Part shown: positions 36,136 through 45,172 of the stretch, one piece after another
Layout of the letters: every line of letters begins with the position of its first letter
How positions within the stretch are numbered: the stretch's first letter is position 1
From: Terriglobus sp. TAA 43
GTDB lineage: Bacteria; Acidobacteriota; Terriglobia; Terriglobales; Acidobacteriaceae
Assembly (NCBI RefSeq): GCF_000800015.1
Contig: NZ_JUGR01000001.1
Span: forward strand, 124,001-188,000
Direction: 5' to 3'
DNA: 64,000 nucleotides
Notes under the pieces: model-generated
What the model was told of the DNA's origin: nothing
Database searches by the model: none
Seen by the model: only the letters and a program-made list of their open reading frames with translations
Made by a program: the position numbers and the translations under genes

Positions 36136-37596
36136 ATGGCTAAGTCAAAAAATGTTCCCGCGAAGAAGTCTTCAAAGCCTCGCACCAAGGTTTCAGGTAA
36201 TGCGAAGGTGATTGTTTCCGAACCCATTATTTCCTTTGAAGGGGACCACCCTCTTGAGGAACGACGTGCTGCTGGCAAGGCGCTGCGCGACAAACTGCCG
36301 CGTGAGGAGCATGCGAACTGGGGGCGGGAGGCGAATTCTCCTAGTGCCGTAGATATTGTGATGGCCGGCAATAAAGGGCGTTTGGAGAAGTATGTGCCGC
36401 TACGCCTGGCTCGTATGGCTGCGTCACCCTTCGCTTTCTATCGTGGAGCGGCGGCTGTCATGGCCTCTGATCTCGCTCATACGCCAGTGAGCGGGTTGAT
36501 GGCTGTGATTGACGGTGATGCACACATCAACAACTTCGGTTTGTACGGCACGCCGCAGCGAGACATCATCTTCGATCTGAATGATTTTGACGAAGCCACG
36601 GTTGGCCCGTGGGAATGGGATTTGAAGCGTCTTGTTGCCAGTGTCAATCTGGCAGGACGTGAAAACGGTCTCAACCTCCGCGAACGTGGTGCTGCGGTAC
36701 GCCGCGCGGTACGTGGTTATCGTGACAATCTTGATCGACTGTCGAAGCTTGGGGTTCTGGAAACCTGGTATCTGCATGCTTACCCCGGCCGCGAAAATCC
36801 GTTGATACGGGTTGATCCGAAATCCAGAGCAGTATGGGCGAAGGCAGTCGCCAAGGCGGGGCGCCAAACGAATCAGACATTCCTGAATAAGGTGGCTGAG
36901 AAGGTGAATGGCAAATGGCGGTTCAAAGAGGAGCCTCCCATCTTGACTCGCGTTGATTCATCTACTCGCAACGCTGTTGAGAAGGCTCTTATCGAATATG
37001 CCGATACGCTGAACCTTGAACGCAAGTTCATGCTTTCGCGCTACAGGATCGTCGACGTTGCGCATCGCATCGTTGGTGTTGGGAGCGTTGGAACCAGAGC
37101 CTACCTGGCCCTGTTGTTCGGGAATGGAGATATTGATCCACTCTTCCTGCAGGTGAAAGAAGCCATCGTTCCAGCTCTTGCCCCCTATATCGAGCGCCGC
37201 GAAAGCGCGAAAATATCCCAGGAAGGAGAGCGCATTGTCACGGGGCAACGGGCTCTCCAGGCGTCAACGGATGTGATGCTTGGTTGGACTCAAATCGACG
37301 GTCGGCCCTTCTTCGTACGCCAGATGAAAAATATGAAGGGGTCAATCCCAATCGAATGGCTTTCGGGAGACGCTTTTAACTTCTATGTGTGGGTATGCGG
37401 CGCCATCCTCGCTCGTGCGCATGCACGCACGACAGACGCTGCATTGCTTTCAGGCTATTGCGGAAACTCCGGAGTTCTTGATGATGCACTTGCAACTTTC
37501 GCCGAGTCGTACGGCGACCAAACTGTGCGTGATCATGCTGCCTTGGTTGAAGCAGTTAAGAACGATAGGGCGGTTCAGCAGATGATGGGCATATAG
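36136..37596 (+). CDS. DUF2252 family protein (kinase-like fold)
   Basis: A 486-residue cytoplasmic protein with a basic N-terminal tail (KSKNVPAKKSSKPRTK). The DUF2252 core runs from about 45 to the end: HPLEERRAAGKALRDKLPRE, RMAASPFAFYRGAAAVM, DGDAHINNFGLYG, and IIFDLNDFDEATVGPWEWDL. The DxHxxNFG and DxNDFD pair resembles the catalytic and metal loops of aminoglycoside-phosphotransferase-like kinases, so a small-molecule kinase role is plausible but unproven. It is followed at 25 bp by a membrane protein gene, suggesting an operon. Confidence 0.82.
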   Translation: MAKSKNVPAKKSSKPRTKVSGNAKVIVSEPIISFEGDHPLEERRAAGKALRDKLPREEHANWGREANSPSAVDIVMAGNKGRLEKYVPLRLARMAASPFAFYRGAAAVMASDLAHTPVSGLMAVIDGDAHINNFGLYGTPQRDIIFDLNDFDEATVGPWEWDLKRLVASVNLAGRENGLNLRERGAAVRRAVRGYRDNLDRLSKLGVLETWYLHAYPGRENPLIRVDPKSRAVWAKAVAKAGRQTNQTFLNKVAEKVNGKWRFKEEPPILTRVDSSTRNAVEKALIEYADTLNLERKFMLSRYRIVDVAHRIVGVGSVGTRAYLALLFGNGDIDPLFLQVKEAIVPALAPYIERRESAKISQEGERIVTGQRALQASTDVMLGWTQIDGRPFFVRQMKNMKGSIPIEWLSGDAFNFYVWVCGAILARAHARTTDAALLSGYCGNSGVLDDALATFAESYGDQTVRDHAALVEAVKNDRAVQQMMGI

Positions 37597-37621
37597 AACA
37601 GAGAACGAATGAGGGGGAGAT

Positions 37622-38848
37622 GTGGAATCACAGAGCAATACGTTGCCATACGTGAATGTCATACCCGATCCGGATCGCTGTCACAAGTCACGTCCTTTTC
37701 TGCTGATGGAAGGCGGCCCGCTTTATGAGATTGAGAAACGTATTCGGAAGATTCATGCCACTGCCCCGCTTACAAAGCGTCGAGCGTTAGGGGCTGTCTG
37801 TATCACATGGTTGCCGTTGCTTGTTATCACTCTTTTGCAAGGCACCGCATTTGGTGGAGTGAACATTCCTTTTTTCCGCGACTTCAGCGCTCACAGTCGC
37901 TTTCTTATCGCCCTTCCGATGCTACTGGTTGTTGAACTTGTGCTGGCACCTCGAATTGCCGAAGCGGCGGAACAGTTCCTCCTCGCCGGCGTTGTTACTT
38001 CCAAAGACTACAAACAGTTCGACGCAGCGATAGACGATGGTCTTCGACTACGCGACTCGAAGACAGCCGAATTTGTGATGGTGATCCTTTCTTTTGCCTT
38101 CACCTTTATGAGCTACCGCACGCTAGCCGTCCACACCTCAACCTGGTACTCCTCCGCAATGCCCGATGGCAGCTACGTCCTTACCGGAGCGGGCTGGTGG
38201 CAGCTTCTGGTTTGTGTTCCGCTCCTGCAGTTCCTTGTCTTGCGGTGGGTGTGGCGCATTGTTCTTTGGTTTCGCTTTCTGGCCCGCGTTAGCAAATTCG
38301 ATCTGAAGCTTTTCGGCACGCATCCGGATGCGGCAGGGGGCCTCGGTTTCATTGGCGAAGCGCAACGGTTCTTTGGACTATTTCTTTTCTCGTATTCCTG
38401 TGGCGTAACCGGCGTGCTTGCGAACGAGCTTTTATACGGGGGCGTAAAGCTTGAACAGCTTGCTCCTCCCATCGTGGCGTATGCGGTCTTCTGCTTTCTC
38501 TTCGCAGCACTTCCGCTGATCGTTTTTACGCCCAAGCTATTGGTGACGAAACGTCAAAGCCTTCATCAATACGGAACGCTCGCTACGGCCTACACAGACT
38601 CTTTTCAAAGACGTTGGATCAAAGGGGATAATCCCGAACATGAAGCGCTGCTTGGCTCTTCCGACATTCAATCTCTCGCGGATCTGGGTAACAGCTTCCA
38701 CATCATCCAGGAGATGAAACCGCTGCCGATTGCCCCCAAGGATCTCTTCAAGCTGATCGCTATGGCGTTGTTGCCCATGGCATCACTTCTTCTATCCGTC
38801 ATGTCACCCAAAGAATTGCTTGAACTGCTTATGAAGGTTGTCGTGTGA
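37622..38848 (+). CDS. Polytopic membrane protein of unknown function
   Basis: A 408-residue protein starting at GTG 37622, with GAGGGGGA a few bases upstream. Hydrophobic segments suggest six to seven membrane helices: near 58-78, 92-112, 143-160, 182-215, 255-275, 288-310 and 378-398. A soluble loop DDGLRLRDSKTAEFV lies between helices 2 and 3, and an acidic loop near 330-360. I recognise no transporter signature. It is close behind DUF2252 and likely co-transcribed. Confidence 0.72.
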   Translation: MESQSNTLPYVNVIPDPDRCHKSRPFLLMEGGPLYEIEKRIRKIHATAPLTKRRALGAVCITWLPLLVITLLQGTAFGGVNIPFFRDFSAHSRFLIALPMLLVVELVLAPRIAEAAEQFLLAGVVTSKDYKQFDAAIDDGLRLRDSKTAEFVMVILSFAFTFMSYRTLAVHTSTWYSSAMPDGSYVLTGAGWWQLLVCVPLLQFLVLRWVWRIVLWFRFLARVSKFDLKLFGTHPDAAGGLGFIGEAQRFFGLFLFSYSCGVTGVLANELLYGGVKLEQLAPPIVAYAVFCFLFAALPLIVFTPKLLVTKRQSLHQYGTLATAYTDSFQRRWIKGDNPEHEALLGSSDIQSLADLGNSFHIIQEMKPLPIAPKDLFKLIAMALLPMASLLLSVMSPKELLELLMKVVV

Positions 38849-38897
38849 TTCGGCGCAGAGATTGAACTTCGTCTTTGAGTGCGTCAACGTAAACAGT

Positions 38898-38925
38898 GAA
38901 CGGCCTGCCATGGGGCAGGCCGTTC
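38898..38925. terminator. Hairpin between convergent genes
   Basis: GAACGGCCTGCC (38898-38909) and GGCAGGCCGTTC (38914-38925) form a perfect 12-bp stem with a 4-nt loop between the ends of the membrane protein and Dps genes. U-runs are weak on both sides; a bidirectional terminator is the likely role. Confidence 0.65.
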
Positions 38926-38944
38926 GCTCGTTGAGAAAGAAGAT

Positions 38945-39538
38945 TTACTTTGCGTGTACCAGCGGCATGTCAACGAGGTGCTGCATGATGAACCATGCCT
39001 GTAGTTCATTCGTGCGGAGCACGTCGGAGACAGCCAGATCATTGGTGCCGTCATCGCCATTGTCGTCGGCTTGCTTGGCGATCTTGCGGCATTCCTCAAT
39101 GATGATCTTGTGAGCTTCCAGCAGACGCGAGATCTGCACCGGAACCTCTTCCTTGCCACGCGGGGGACGCGGAATGCTGGTGACTTCTGCAACGTCGCCG
39201 CCCATGGCGATGGTTACGCCACCCAGAAGTTGAATGCGTTCTGCGATGGTGTCCACGATCTCAACCTGTTCGTCAAAGTGTTTATCGAACAGCAGGTGAA
39301 GCTGATAAAAAGTGGGACCGGCAACCTGCCAGTGGTGCTTCTTATACAAGTCGCGGAGCGCGATGGAATCTGCCAGAAGCTGGTTCAACGCCTTGCAGGA
39401 TTTCGCGCGGACATCCGCGTCCAGACCCAGTGGCAGGTCTTGCGTAACGGTACCCCACTTCTGAATCTCGTTGGCCTTTTCGTGCCAGTGCGGTGTTACC
39501 AAGTCCTTGGTATCGGCCTTTTTGATTGCAACTGCCAT
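38945..39538 (-). CDS. dps: Dps-family ferritin-like DNA-protection protein
   Basis: A 197-residue protein; ATG 39538 has GGAG upstream. The Dps ferroxidase motif is intact: KKHHWQVAGPTFYQLHLLFD, then DEQVEIVDTIAERIQLLGG. N- and C-terminal tails are longer than in E. coli Dps. It forms a dodecameric shell that oxidises iron with peroxide and shields DNA under stress. Transcribed alone between two hairpins. Confidence 0.9.
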   Translation of the reverse strand: MAVAIKKADTKDLVTPHWHEKANEIQKWGTVTQDLPLGLDADVRAKSCKALNQLLADSIALRDLYKKHHWQVAGPTFYQLHLLFDKHFDEQVEIVDTIAERIQLLGGVTIAMGGDVAEVTSIPRPPRGKEEVPVQISRLLEAHKIIIEECRKIAKQADDNGDDGTNDLAVSDVLRTNELQAWFIMQHLVDMPLVHAK

Positions 39539-39618
39539 GATGCTTGCTCTCCTTTGTGGCTTATCTGTTGGATGCGAGCGTATGGGATACAGTGGCCTTC
39601 ATCTTGACGTGGAAAGAT

Positions 39619-39647
39619 GAAGGGCGCGGCAATCAGCCGCGCCCTTC
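39619..39647 (-). terminator. GC-rich hairpin after the EmrA-like gene
   Basis: GAAGGGCGCGGC (39619-39630) and GCCGCGCCCTTC (39636-39647) form a perfect 12-bp stem with loop AATCA just after the stop at 39668. On the minus strand it is followed by ATCTTTCC, a weak U-run. Confidence 0.65.
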
Positions 39648-39667
39648 ACGTAAGTGTTGATAAGGAT

Positions 39668-40906
39668 TTACTTGATGCCTACATCCGGAACCACTGAGTA
39701 GCCAGGACGCAACAGGTGATCATCGTTCTCACCCTTTTCCAGGTCAATACGAACCGGGATGCGTTGCACCACCTTCACGTAGTTGCCCGTGGCGTTTTCC
39801 GGCGGGAAGAGCGACAAGCGCGAACCCGTTGCACCACCAACCTGCGTCACGCGGCCCTTGTACTTGCGGCCACCCAGGGCGTCTACCTTCACGGTAACTT
39901 CCTGGCCCACCTTCATGTTCTGAAGCTGAGTTTCCTTGAAGTTCGCGGTGATCCAGAGGTTATCCAGCGGGATGATCGTCAGCATGTTCTGGCCGGGCGA
40001 GATGTTCTGGCCCACCGAAACATTCTTCTTGTTGATGATGCCGGCGATCGGCGCGACGATGTGGCAGTAGCTGAGGTTCAGTTTTGCCTGATCCAGCTTT
40101 GCCTGCGCCGTCATGATGTCAGCGTTGGCTGCCTGTGCACGAGCCTGCTGCACCGCAACCTGCTTCGGAGCGTTTTCCCGTGCCTGCGCTGCATCGCTGC
40201 GTGCAGAGTTCAGCTTGGACACTGTCTGTGCCACTGCCGCCTGCTGTGCGGTCACATTCTGCTGCGCTTCCACCACGCTGGCGTCATACGCTGCCGCCTG
40301 AGCAACCGCCTGGTCAAACTGTTGCTTACTGATGACGTCCTTTTCCACCAGCGGCTTGTAACGCTCCACGTCGCGCTGCGCCTTCAGAGCATTTGCCTCT
40401 GCCTGAGCTACGCGTGCCTGTGCTGCAGACACGTTCTTCTGCGCCTGTGCCACAGCAGCTTCTGCTGTTGAAACGTCCGATCCTGACGTAGCCACCTGCG
40501 TGCGCTGCTGAACATTCACGATGGGGACGTTGGAGTTGGCCTGAACATAGCTGGCCTTGGCATTTGCAAGCTGTGCTTCTGCCTGCTCAACCGCTACCTG
40601 ATAGTCGCGAGGATCAATGTCTGCGATGACGTCGCCCTGCTTGATCTCCTGGTTGTCCGTAACGTTGACCTTGATGACCTGGCCAGAGACACGTGCGGAT
40701 ACCTGGTAGAGATCGCCATCCACCTGCGCATCGTCCGTGTCCTCTGTCAGTGTGGAGCGCCAGTAGAAGAACCCAGCCACCAGAACGAGAAGTAGGACAA
40801 CGACAATGATGATGAACTTACGACGAGCCTTGCCTGGTCCGGTTTCGGCCGGATCGGGTGCCGCTGCTTTGTTCTGCTGCTGTTGCTGCTGATCGGAATC
40901 TGCCAC
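39668..40906 (-). CDS. HlyD/EmrA-type membrane fusion protein
   Basis: About 412 residues from GTG 40906, which stands 9 bases after GGAGG; GTG 40912 overlaps the TolC stop (GTGA) but is only 3 bases from that site. Poly-Gln N-terminal tail, single membrane anchor at about 29-50 (FIIIVVVLLLVLVAGFF), then the biotinyl-lipoyl half (TDDAQVDGDLYQVSARVSG), a long Ala/Gln-rich alpha-hairpin (about 95-260), and the second lipoyl and beta-barrel parts (CHIVAPIAGIINKKNVSVGQ). It bridges an inner-membrane pump to TolC. No EmrB-type permease gene is adjacent. Confidence 0.9.
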   Translation of the reverse strand: MADSDQQQQQQNKAAAPDPAETGPGKARRKFIIIVVVLLLVLVAGFFYWRSTLTEDTDDAQVDGDLYQVSARVSGQVIKVNVTDNQEIKQGDVIADIDPRDYQVAVEQAEAQLANAKASYVQANSNVPIVNVQQRTQVATSGSDVSTAEAAVAQAQKNVSAAQARVAQAEANALKAQRDVERYKPLVEKDVISKQQFDQAVAQAAAYDASVVEAQQNVTAQQAAVAQTVSKLNSARSDAAQARENAPKQVAVQQARAQAANADIMTAQAKLDQAKLNLSYCHIVAPIAGIINKKNVSVGQNISPGQNMLTIIPLDNLWITANFKETQLQNMKVGQEVTVKVDALGGRKYKGRVTQVGGATGSRLSLFPPENATGNYVKVVQRIPVRIDLEKGENDDHLLRPGYSVVPDVGIK

Positions 40907-40908
40907 GA

Positions 40909-42519
40909 TCACTTTCCTCCGAGTTGAAGAGCTTGTTTGTAATTCGTTCCGGCGTAGCCGACGGCGCGCGCCAATGAAAGCTTTGCAATGTTGTGCTGAT
41001 ACAGCGCGCTGATGTACTGGTTGTTCGCCTGCTCGGTTTGCGATTGCGCATCGGAAACAGCAAGGTTGTCTGACACGCCGGCACGGAAGCGCTGCTGAGC
41101 TTCGTTAAGCGCTTCGTTGGCCAGATCCATGTTGGATTTGGTGGCTTCTACCAGCTTTTCTGCAGCTTCAATATCCAGCAGAGCATCGCGAACGTCCGCG
41201 TTTACCTGCTGCACTTGATCGGAATAACGAGCCTGGGCCGCCTTCAGGTTGGCGTCTGCCACCTGGATGTCGCCCTGCGTGCGTGCAATCTGCAGGATGG
41301 GCACGGAGACCTGTCCCGTTGCAGTGTAGGTACCGTGCGAGTGAGCAGGCGTGGTACCCAGATCACCGTAGTCGCCATTGAAATCGACAGTCGGGTAATA
41401 CTCTGCCTTGGCCGCGGACCTCTGCGCCTGCGCGCCCTTGATGCGCTCTGCCGATGCCGCAAGATCCTTGCGGTTCTTCTGCGCGTCAGCAAAAGCTTGT
41501 TCGGGGGTAGTGGGCGTTGCAGCAGTGAAGGGAGCTGAATCTGCAATGTTGAACTTCTGATCCAGCGGCAGGCCAATGGCGCGAGCCAAGTTCAGCTTGT
41601 CCTTCTCCAGATTGTTCTGCGTCTGGATTACCTGCTGGTCAGCGTTCTGATAATCCACACGGGCGCGCAGCACGTCCAGCTTAGGGCTGGTGCCTGCTTC
41701 ATGCGCTGCAGTCGCCTGATCGAGAGATACCTGCGCAGTTGCACGTGATGCGATGGCTGCAGTAATGCGCGCCCGATCTGCGAGGCAAAGAAGATAGGCA
41801 TTGCCAACAGTCAATACCACCATGTTGCGCGCGTCTTCTGCAGTTAGCTTCGCACCCTGGAAGTTATGCTTCGCAGCAATGTACTTCTGGATGCTGCTGA
41901 CATTCACCAGCGACTGCGAAAGATATGCGCGGAAGTCAAAGACCTGGAAGGGGCCGATGATGGGGTTCAGGCCGGGGAAGCTCAAACCATAAGCTGCAAG
42001 GTTCACCTGTTCCACCGTGTAAGAGGCCGAGCCGGTTACCGTGGGGAGCAGCGCCTGCAGTGCCTGAAGCTTCTGGCCGCTCACTGTCTGCGTTTGTGCG
42101 CCCTGAAGAATCAGTCCCAGGTTCGTGCGAAAGCCACGCTGGATCGCATCATCCAGTGTTAGTTCCAGCACGCCATCCGTGGCCTTGCCTTCGACCAGCG
42201 ATCCCTTGAAGTCCTGCTGTGTGACCTGCGTGCTGCCCGCTGCTTGTGGGACCGAACTAAAGATCTGCTCGGCAGTATCAACTGTGGTTACGCCGCTGGC
42301 AGTGTGGTTGTTGGTGCCCGGTTGTGTGCTCGCTGCCTGGGCAACGGCTCCGAGCGGCAGCATCAGCGAAAGAACAGCCGCCGCAGAGAGTGTCCAGCGC
42401 CGCGGATGGCAGTGAAAGCCTGAGGCTCGATCGTGTTGCGTCATACGCTCCATTGCGACCCAAGCGGCTCGGTTCCACGTCTCCACTGACTCGCGGGTCA
42501 GTGGCCGGGCGTCGGCCAT
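40909..42519 (-). CDS. TolC-family outer-membrane efflux protein
   Basis: About 536 residues from ATG 42519 (AGGA 9 bases upstream). ATG 42444 gives a more usual signal peptide (RRWTLSAAAVLSLML, ending GAVAQA) and may be the true start. OEP repeats: TLDDAIQRGFRTNLGLILQG and the second-half equivalent AFADAQKNRKDLAASAERIK, each leading into long coiled-coil helices, as expected of the trimeric channel-tunnel. The stop overlaps the start of the fusion-protein gene, so both are co-translated for one export system. Confidence 0.9.
   Translation of the reverse strand: MADARPLTRESVETWNRAAWVAMERMTQHDRASGFHCHPRRWTLSAAAVLSLMLPLGAVAQAASTQPGTNNHTASGVTTVDTAEQIFSSVPQAAGSTQVTQQDFKGSLVEGKATDGVLELTLDDAIQRGFRTNLGLILQGAQTQTVSGQKLQALQALLPTVTGSASYTVEQVNLAAYGLSFPGLNPIIGPFQVFDFRAYLSQSLVNVSSIQKYIAAKHNFQGAKLTAEDARNMVVLTVGNAYLLCLADRARITAAIASRATAQVSLDQATAAHEAGTSPKLDVLRARVDYQNADQQVIQTQNNLEKDKLNLARAIGLPLDQKFNIADSAPFTAATPTTPEQAFADAQKNRKDLAASAERIKGAQAQRSAAKAEYYPTVDFNGDYGDLGTTPAHSHGTYTATGQVSVPILQIARTQGDIQVADANLKAAQARYSDQVQQVNADVRDALLDIEAAEKLVEATKSNMDLANEALNEAQQRFRAGVSDNLAVSDAQSQTEQANNQYISALYQHNIAKLSLARAVGYAGTNYKQALQLGGK
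42483..42504. promoter_or_regulatory. Inverted repeat at the 5' end of the TolC-type gene
   Basis: CCACTGAC (42483-42490) and GTCAGTGG (42497-42504) are exact reverse complements with a 6-nt spacer. If translation starts at 42444 this is an operator-like site in the leader; if at 42519 it lies in coding sequence. Confidence 0.4.
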
Positions 42520-42685
42520 GCTTCGGTTTCCTACTTCAGATGCAGTCAACCCCATCTCTCGATGCAGAAAATGTTGCCTGCGTGCCACAAATTCTGTGCA
42601 GATTCTTTTCAGCGTAATTCACCGCTCCGTTCTATCCTGTTGATTCGCGCTCTGGAACGGGCTGCGAAGAGGGGGAACTGAAGAA

Positions 42686-43783
42686 TTGCGCCGCATTCGC
42701 ACGGGAGTTGTGGGGTTTGGACTGGCAGGACGCGTCTTTCACGCGCCCTTCGTAGACGCTATTCCTGAACTGGAGCTGGCCTATATTGTTCAGCGCTCCG
42801 GCGACGAGGCGAAACGCGCCTTCCCGCAGGCAGAACAGCTTCGCAGCTTTGAAGACCTTTTACAGAGTGATGTGGAACTGGTGGTGCTGGGAACTCCGAC
42901 CATCAGCCACTATCCCATGTCGAAACAGGCTCTGCTGGCAGGTAAAAACGTGGTCTGCGATAAGCCCATGACCACCACCACCGCGCAGGCGGAGGAACTG
43001 GAGAAAATCGCTCTTCAGAAGGGTCTGCTGCTGTTTCCGTTCCACAATCGCCGCTGGGATGGTGATTTTCAGACATTGCAGGGCATCATTCGCGATGGCC
43101 GCGTGGGTCGTGTGGTCATGCTGGAATCGCGGTTTGATCGCTATCGTCCTGAGCCAAAGCCGAATGCGTGGCGCGAGGAAGAAAACGCGGGCGGCGGGCA
43201 GCTCTATGACATTGGGCCGCACCTGATTGACCAGGCGCTGACCCTTTTCGGGCGTCCGTCGACGTTGACCGCGAATGTCCGTACCGACCGCAACGTGGGT
43301 AAGGTTCCGGATGGCTTTGATTTGACGTTGGTGTTCGATACCAACCGCGATGACCGCAAGATCACTGTGAAGTTGGGAACCAGCGTTCTGGCCGCCGATC
43401 CGGCACCGCGTTACCGATTGAACGGAACCGGCGGCACCTATGTAAAGAACGGGCTGGACCCACAGGAGCCGACCATTCTGGCTGGCCATCTGCCACCACG
43501 GCAAGGCGCTGAAGAGCTTTGGCTGCAGGAGCCGGAGGATCGCTACGGCATTCTGACCTTCTGCCCGAACACGCAGAAACCGAACGAGTTGGAGAAGGAA
43601 ATCATCCCCACACTGCCTGGTGACTATCGCGGGTTCTATCAAAATGTTGCGGATTCGCTGCTGGGATTGGCGGCGCCTGAGGTAACGGCACGTTGCGCTG
43701 TCCGAACAGCGCGCATGATCGATCTGGCATATGAAAGTGCTCGCGTTGGAGCTACGGTCCGCGTCGATCATACCGGCTGGTAA
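42686..43783 (+). CDS. Gfo/Idh/MocA-family NAD(P)-dependent oxidoreductase
   Basis: A 365-residue protein starting at TTG 42686, with GGGGGA 9 bases upstream. Rossmann motif VVGFGLAGRVFHAPF near residue 8, then VVLGTPTISHYPMSKQALLAG and the signature VCDKPMTTTTAQAEEL with the conserved Lys. Catalytic-domain elements GGGQLYDIGPHLIDQALTLF carry the Asp and His. It resembles the YdgJ/scyllo-inositol dehydrogenase branch. Substrate unknown. It lies just upstream of argJ on the same strand, though a functional link is unlikely. Confidence 0.87.
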   Translation: MRRIRTGVVGFGLAGRVFHAPFVDAIPELELAYIVQRSGDEAKRAFPQAEQLRSFEDLLQSDVELVVLGTPTISHYPMSKQALLAGKNVVCDKPMTTTTAQAEELEKIALQKGLLLFPFHNRRWDGDFQTLQGIIRDGRVGRVVMLESRFDRYRPEPKPNAWREEENAGGGQLYDIGPHLIDQALTLFGRPSTLTANVRTDRNVGKVPDGFDLTLVFDTNRDDRKITVKLGTSVLAADPAPRYRLNGTGGTYVKNGLDPQEPTILAGHLPPRQGAEELWLQEPEDRYGILTFCPNTQKPNELEKEIIPTLPGDYRGFYQNVADSLLGLAAPEVTARCAVRTARMIDLAYESARVGATVRVDHTGW

Positions 43784-43820
43784 ATCAAAAGTATTTGTTT
43801 CAGGAAGAGGGTGTAAGTAG

Positions 43821-45044
43821 TTGCCATCATTGAGAAAAGAGTTGCCCCGAGGATTTCGCTGGGCAGCTGTAAAGGCAGGCATTAAGGCTAGCGGCCGGAC
43901 CGATGTCGCGGTGGCGGTGGCGGATCGTGCGGCATCTGCAGCGGTCATGTTTACGGACAATCAGATGGTCGCTGCTCCGGTAACGGTGGGTCGGAAACAC
44001 ATGGCCGCCACTCAGGGCCGAGTGAAGGCCGTTGTTGTGAACGCGGGCAATGCCAACTGTGCAACGGGAGCGCCGGGTATCGCCGTTTCCGAAGAAACCT
44101 GCCGGAAGGCTGCGGAGTTGTTTGGTTGTACGGCGGAAGAGGTCATCCCTTCTTCGACCGGCATCATTGGCGTGCCTTTGCCGGTAGAAAAGCTGACGAA
44201 TGCATTGCCGCTTGCTGCAGAGCGCCTTGCGAACACCAATAAGGCAGCGGAAGATTTCGCCACTGCCATCATGACCACCGACACCAAGATGAAGGTGTCG
44301 CAGGCGACGGTGGAAGCGGCAGAGACCTCTGTGCGCATCTTCGGATGCTGCAAGGGCGCAGGTATGATCGGACCGCAGCTCGGTCCGCCGCATGCGACGA
44401 TGCTGGTCTATCTGTTTACCGACCTTGCTGTGGAGCCTGCTGTCCTGCGCGACCTTCTTCAAGGCCGTGTGGAAGCCAGCTTCAACTCCATCAGCGTGGA
44501 TGGCGACACCTCGACCAATGACACCGTGCTGTTGCTGGCGAGCGGTGCCAGCGGTGTGAAGTGGAGCGATGCACCGCGCAGTTTTCAGGACGATTTCTGC
44601 GATGCTCTGCAGCAGGTCTGCAATGAGTTGGCGCACGCCATCATTGACGACGGTGAAGGTGTGACGCACGTCGTGACGCTGGAAATCAGCGGTACCGCAA
44701 ACGATGCGGACGCCAAGACCATTGCCAAATCCATCGCGCATTCGCCGCTGTGCAAGACGGCGTGGTCCAGCGCCGATCCGAACTGGGGACGCATCATCGC
44801 CGCCGCAGGCTATGCCGGTGTGCCGTTTTCGCCGGAAGAGACGACGGTGACGATTGGTGGCGTGAAAGTTTTCGACCGAGGCGTGCGTGCAGCGGGATAT
44901 GACGAGGCCGTTGTCCACGAAAAGATGAAGCAGCGCGAATACACCATCGCCGTCAGCGTTGGGAATGGGCCAGGCCGTTCCCGTTTCCTGACCTGCGACC
45001 TGACGGTGGAATACGTGCATATCAACGCGGATTATTCGACCTAA
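43821..45044 (+). CDS. argJ: Bifunctional glutamate N-acetyltransferase/amino-acid acetyltransferase
   Basis: A 407-residue ArgJ, recycling acetyl from N-acetylornithine to glutamate in arginine synthesis, and possibly also using acetyl-CoA. Full length. Start TTG 43821. The family landmarks are visible: NAGNANCATG, SSTGIIGVPLP, AIMTTDTKMK, and the self-cleavage/nucleophile Thr in the HATML segment near 193, followed by SVDGDTSTNDT. C-terminal SSADPNWGRIIAAAGYAGV is typical. Other arginine genes are not in the window. Confidence 0.93.
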   Translation: MPSLRKELPRGFRWAAVKAGIKASGRTDVAVAVADRAASAAVMFTDNQMVAAPVTVGRKHMAATQGRVKAVVVNAGNANCATGAPGIAVSEETCRKAAELFGCTAEEVIPSSTGIIGVPLPVEKLTNALPLAAERLANTNKAAEDFATAIMTTDTKMKVSQATVEAAETSVRIFGCCKGAGMIGPQLGPPHATMLVYLFTDLAVEPAVLRDLLQGRVEASFNSISVDGDTSTNDTVLLLASGASGVKWSDAPRSFQDDFCDALQQVCNELAHAIIDDGEGVTHVVTLEISGTANDADAKTIAKSIAHSPLCKTAWSSADPNWGRIIAAAGYAGVPFSPEETTVTIGGVKVFDRGVRAAGYDEAVVHEKMKQREYTIAVSVGNGPGRSRFLTCDLTVEYVHINADYST

Positions 45045-45085
45045 GCGACCGATTCGTTTCGCTTATACCTTTTCCTCTTCGCACT

Positions 45086-45091
45086 TATAAT
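45086..45091 (+). promoter_or_regulatory. Consensus -10 element upstream of aceE
   Basis: A perfect TATAAT lies 81 bp before the aceE start. No good -35 is seen at 16-18 bp, so activator dependence is possible. Confidence 0.45.
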
Positions 45092-45172
45092 GGCTGTGGT
45101 TGAAATGTGCGTGCTGAGTCGTTTCAGCACGCGCATCTTCTGTCACGTATCGACACAGAATCTGGAGCAGCG

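Noticed and set aside
36136-38848. DUF2252 plus membrane protein as a defence system
   Set aside because: No nuclease, toxin or sensor domain is visible and neighbours are ordinary.
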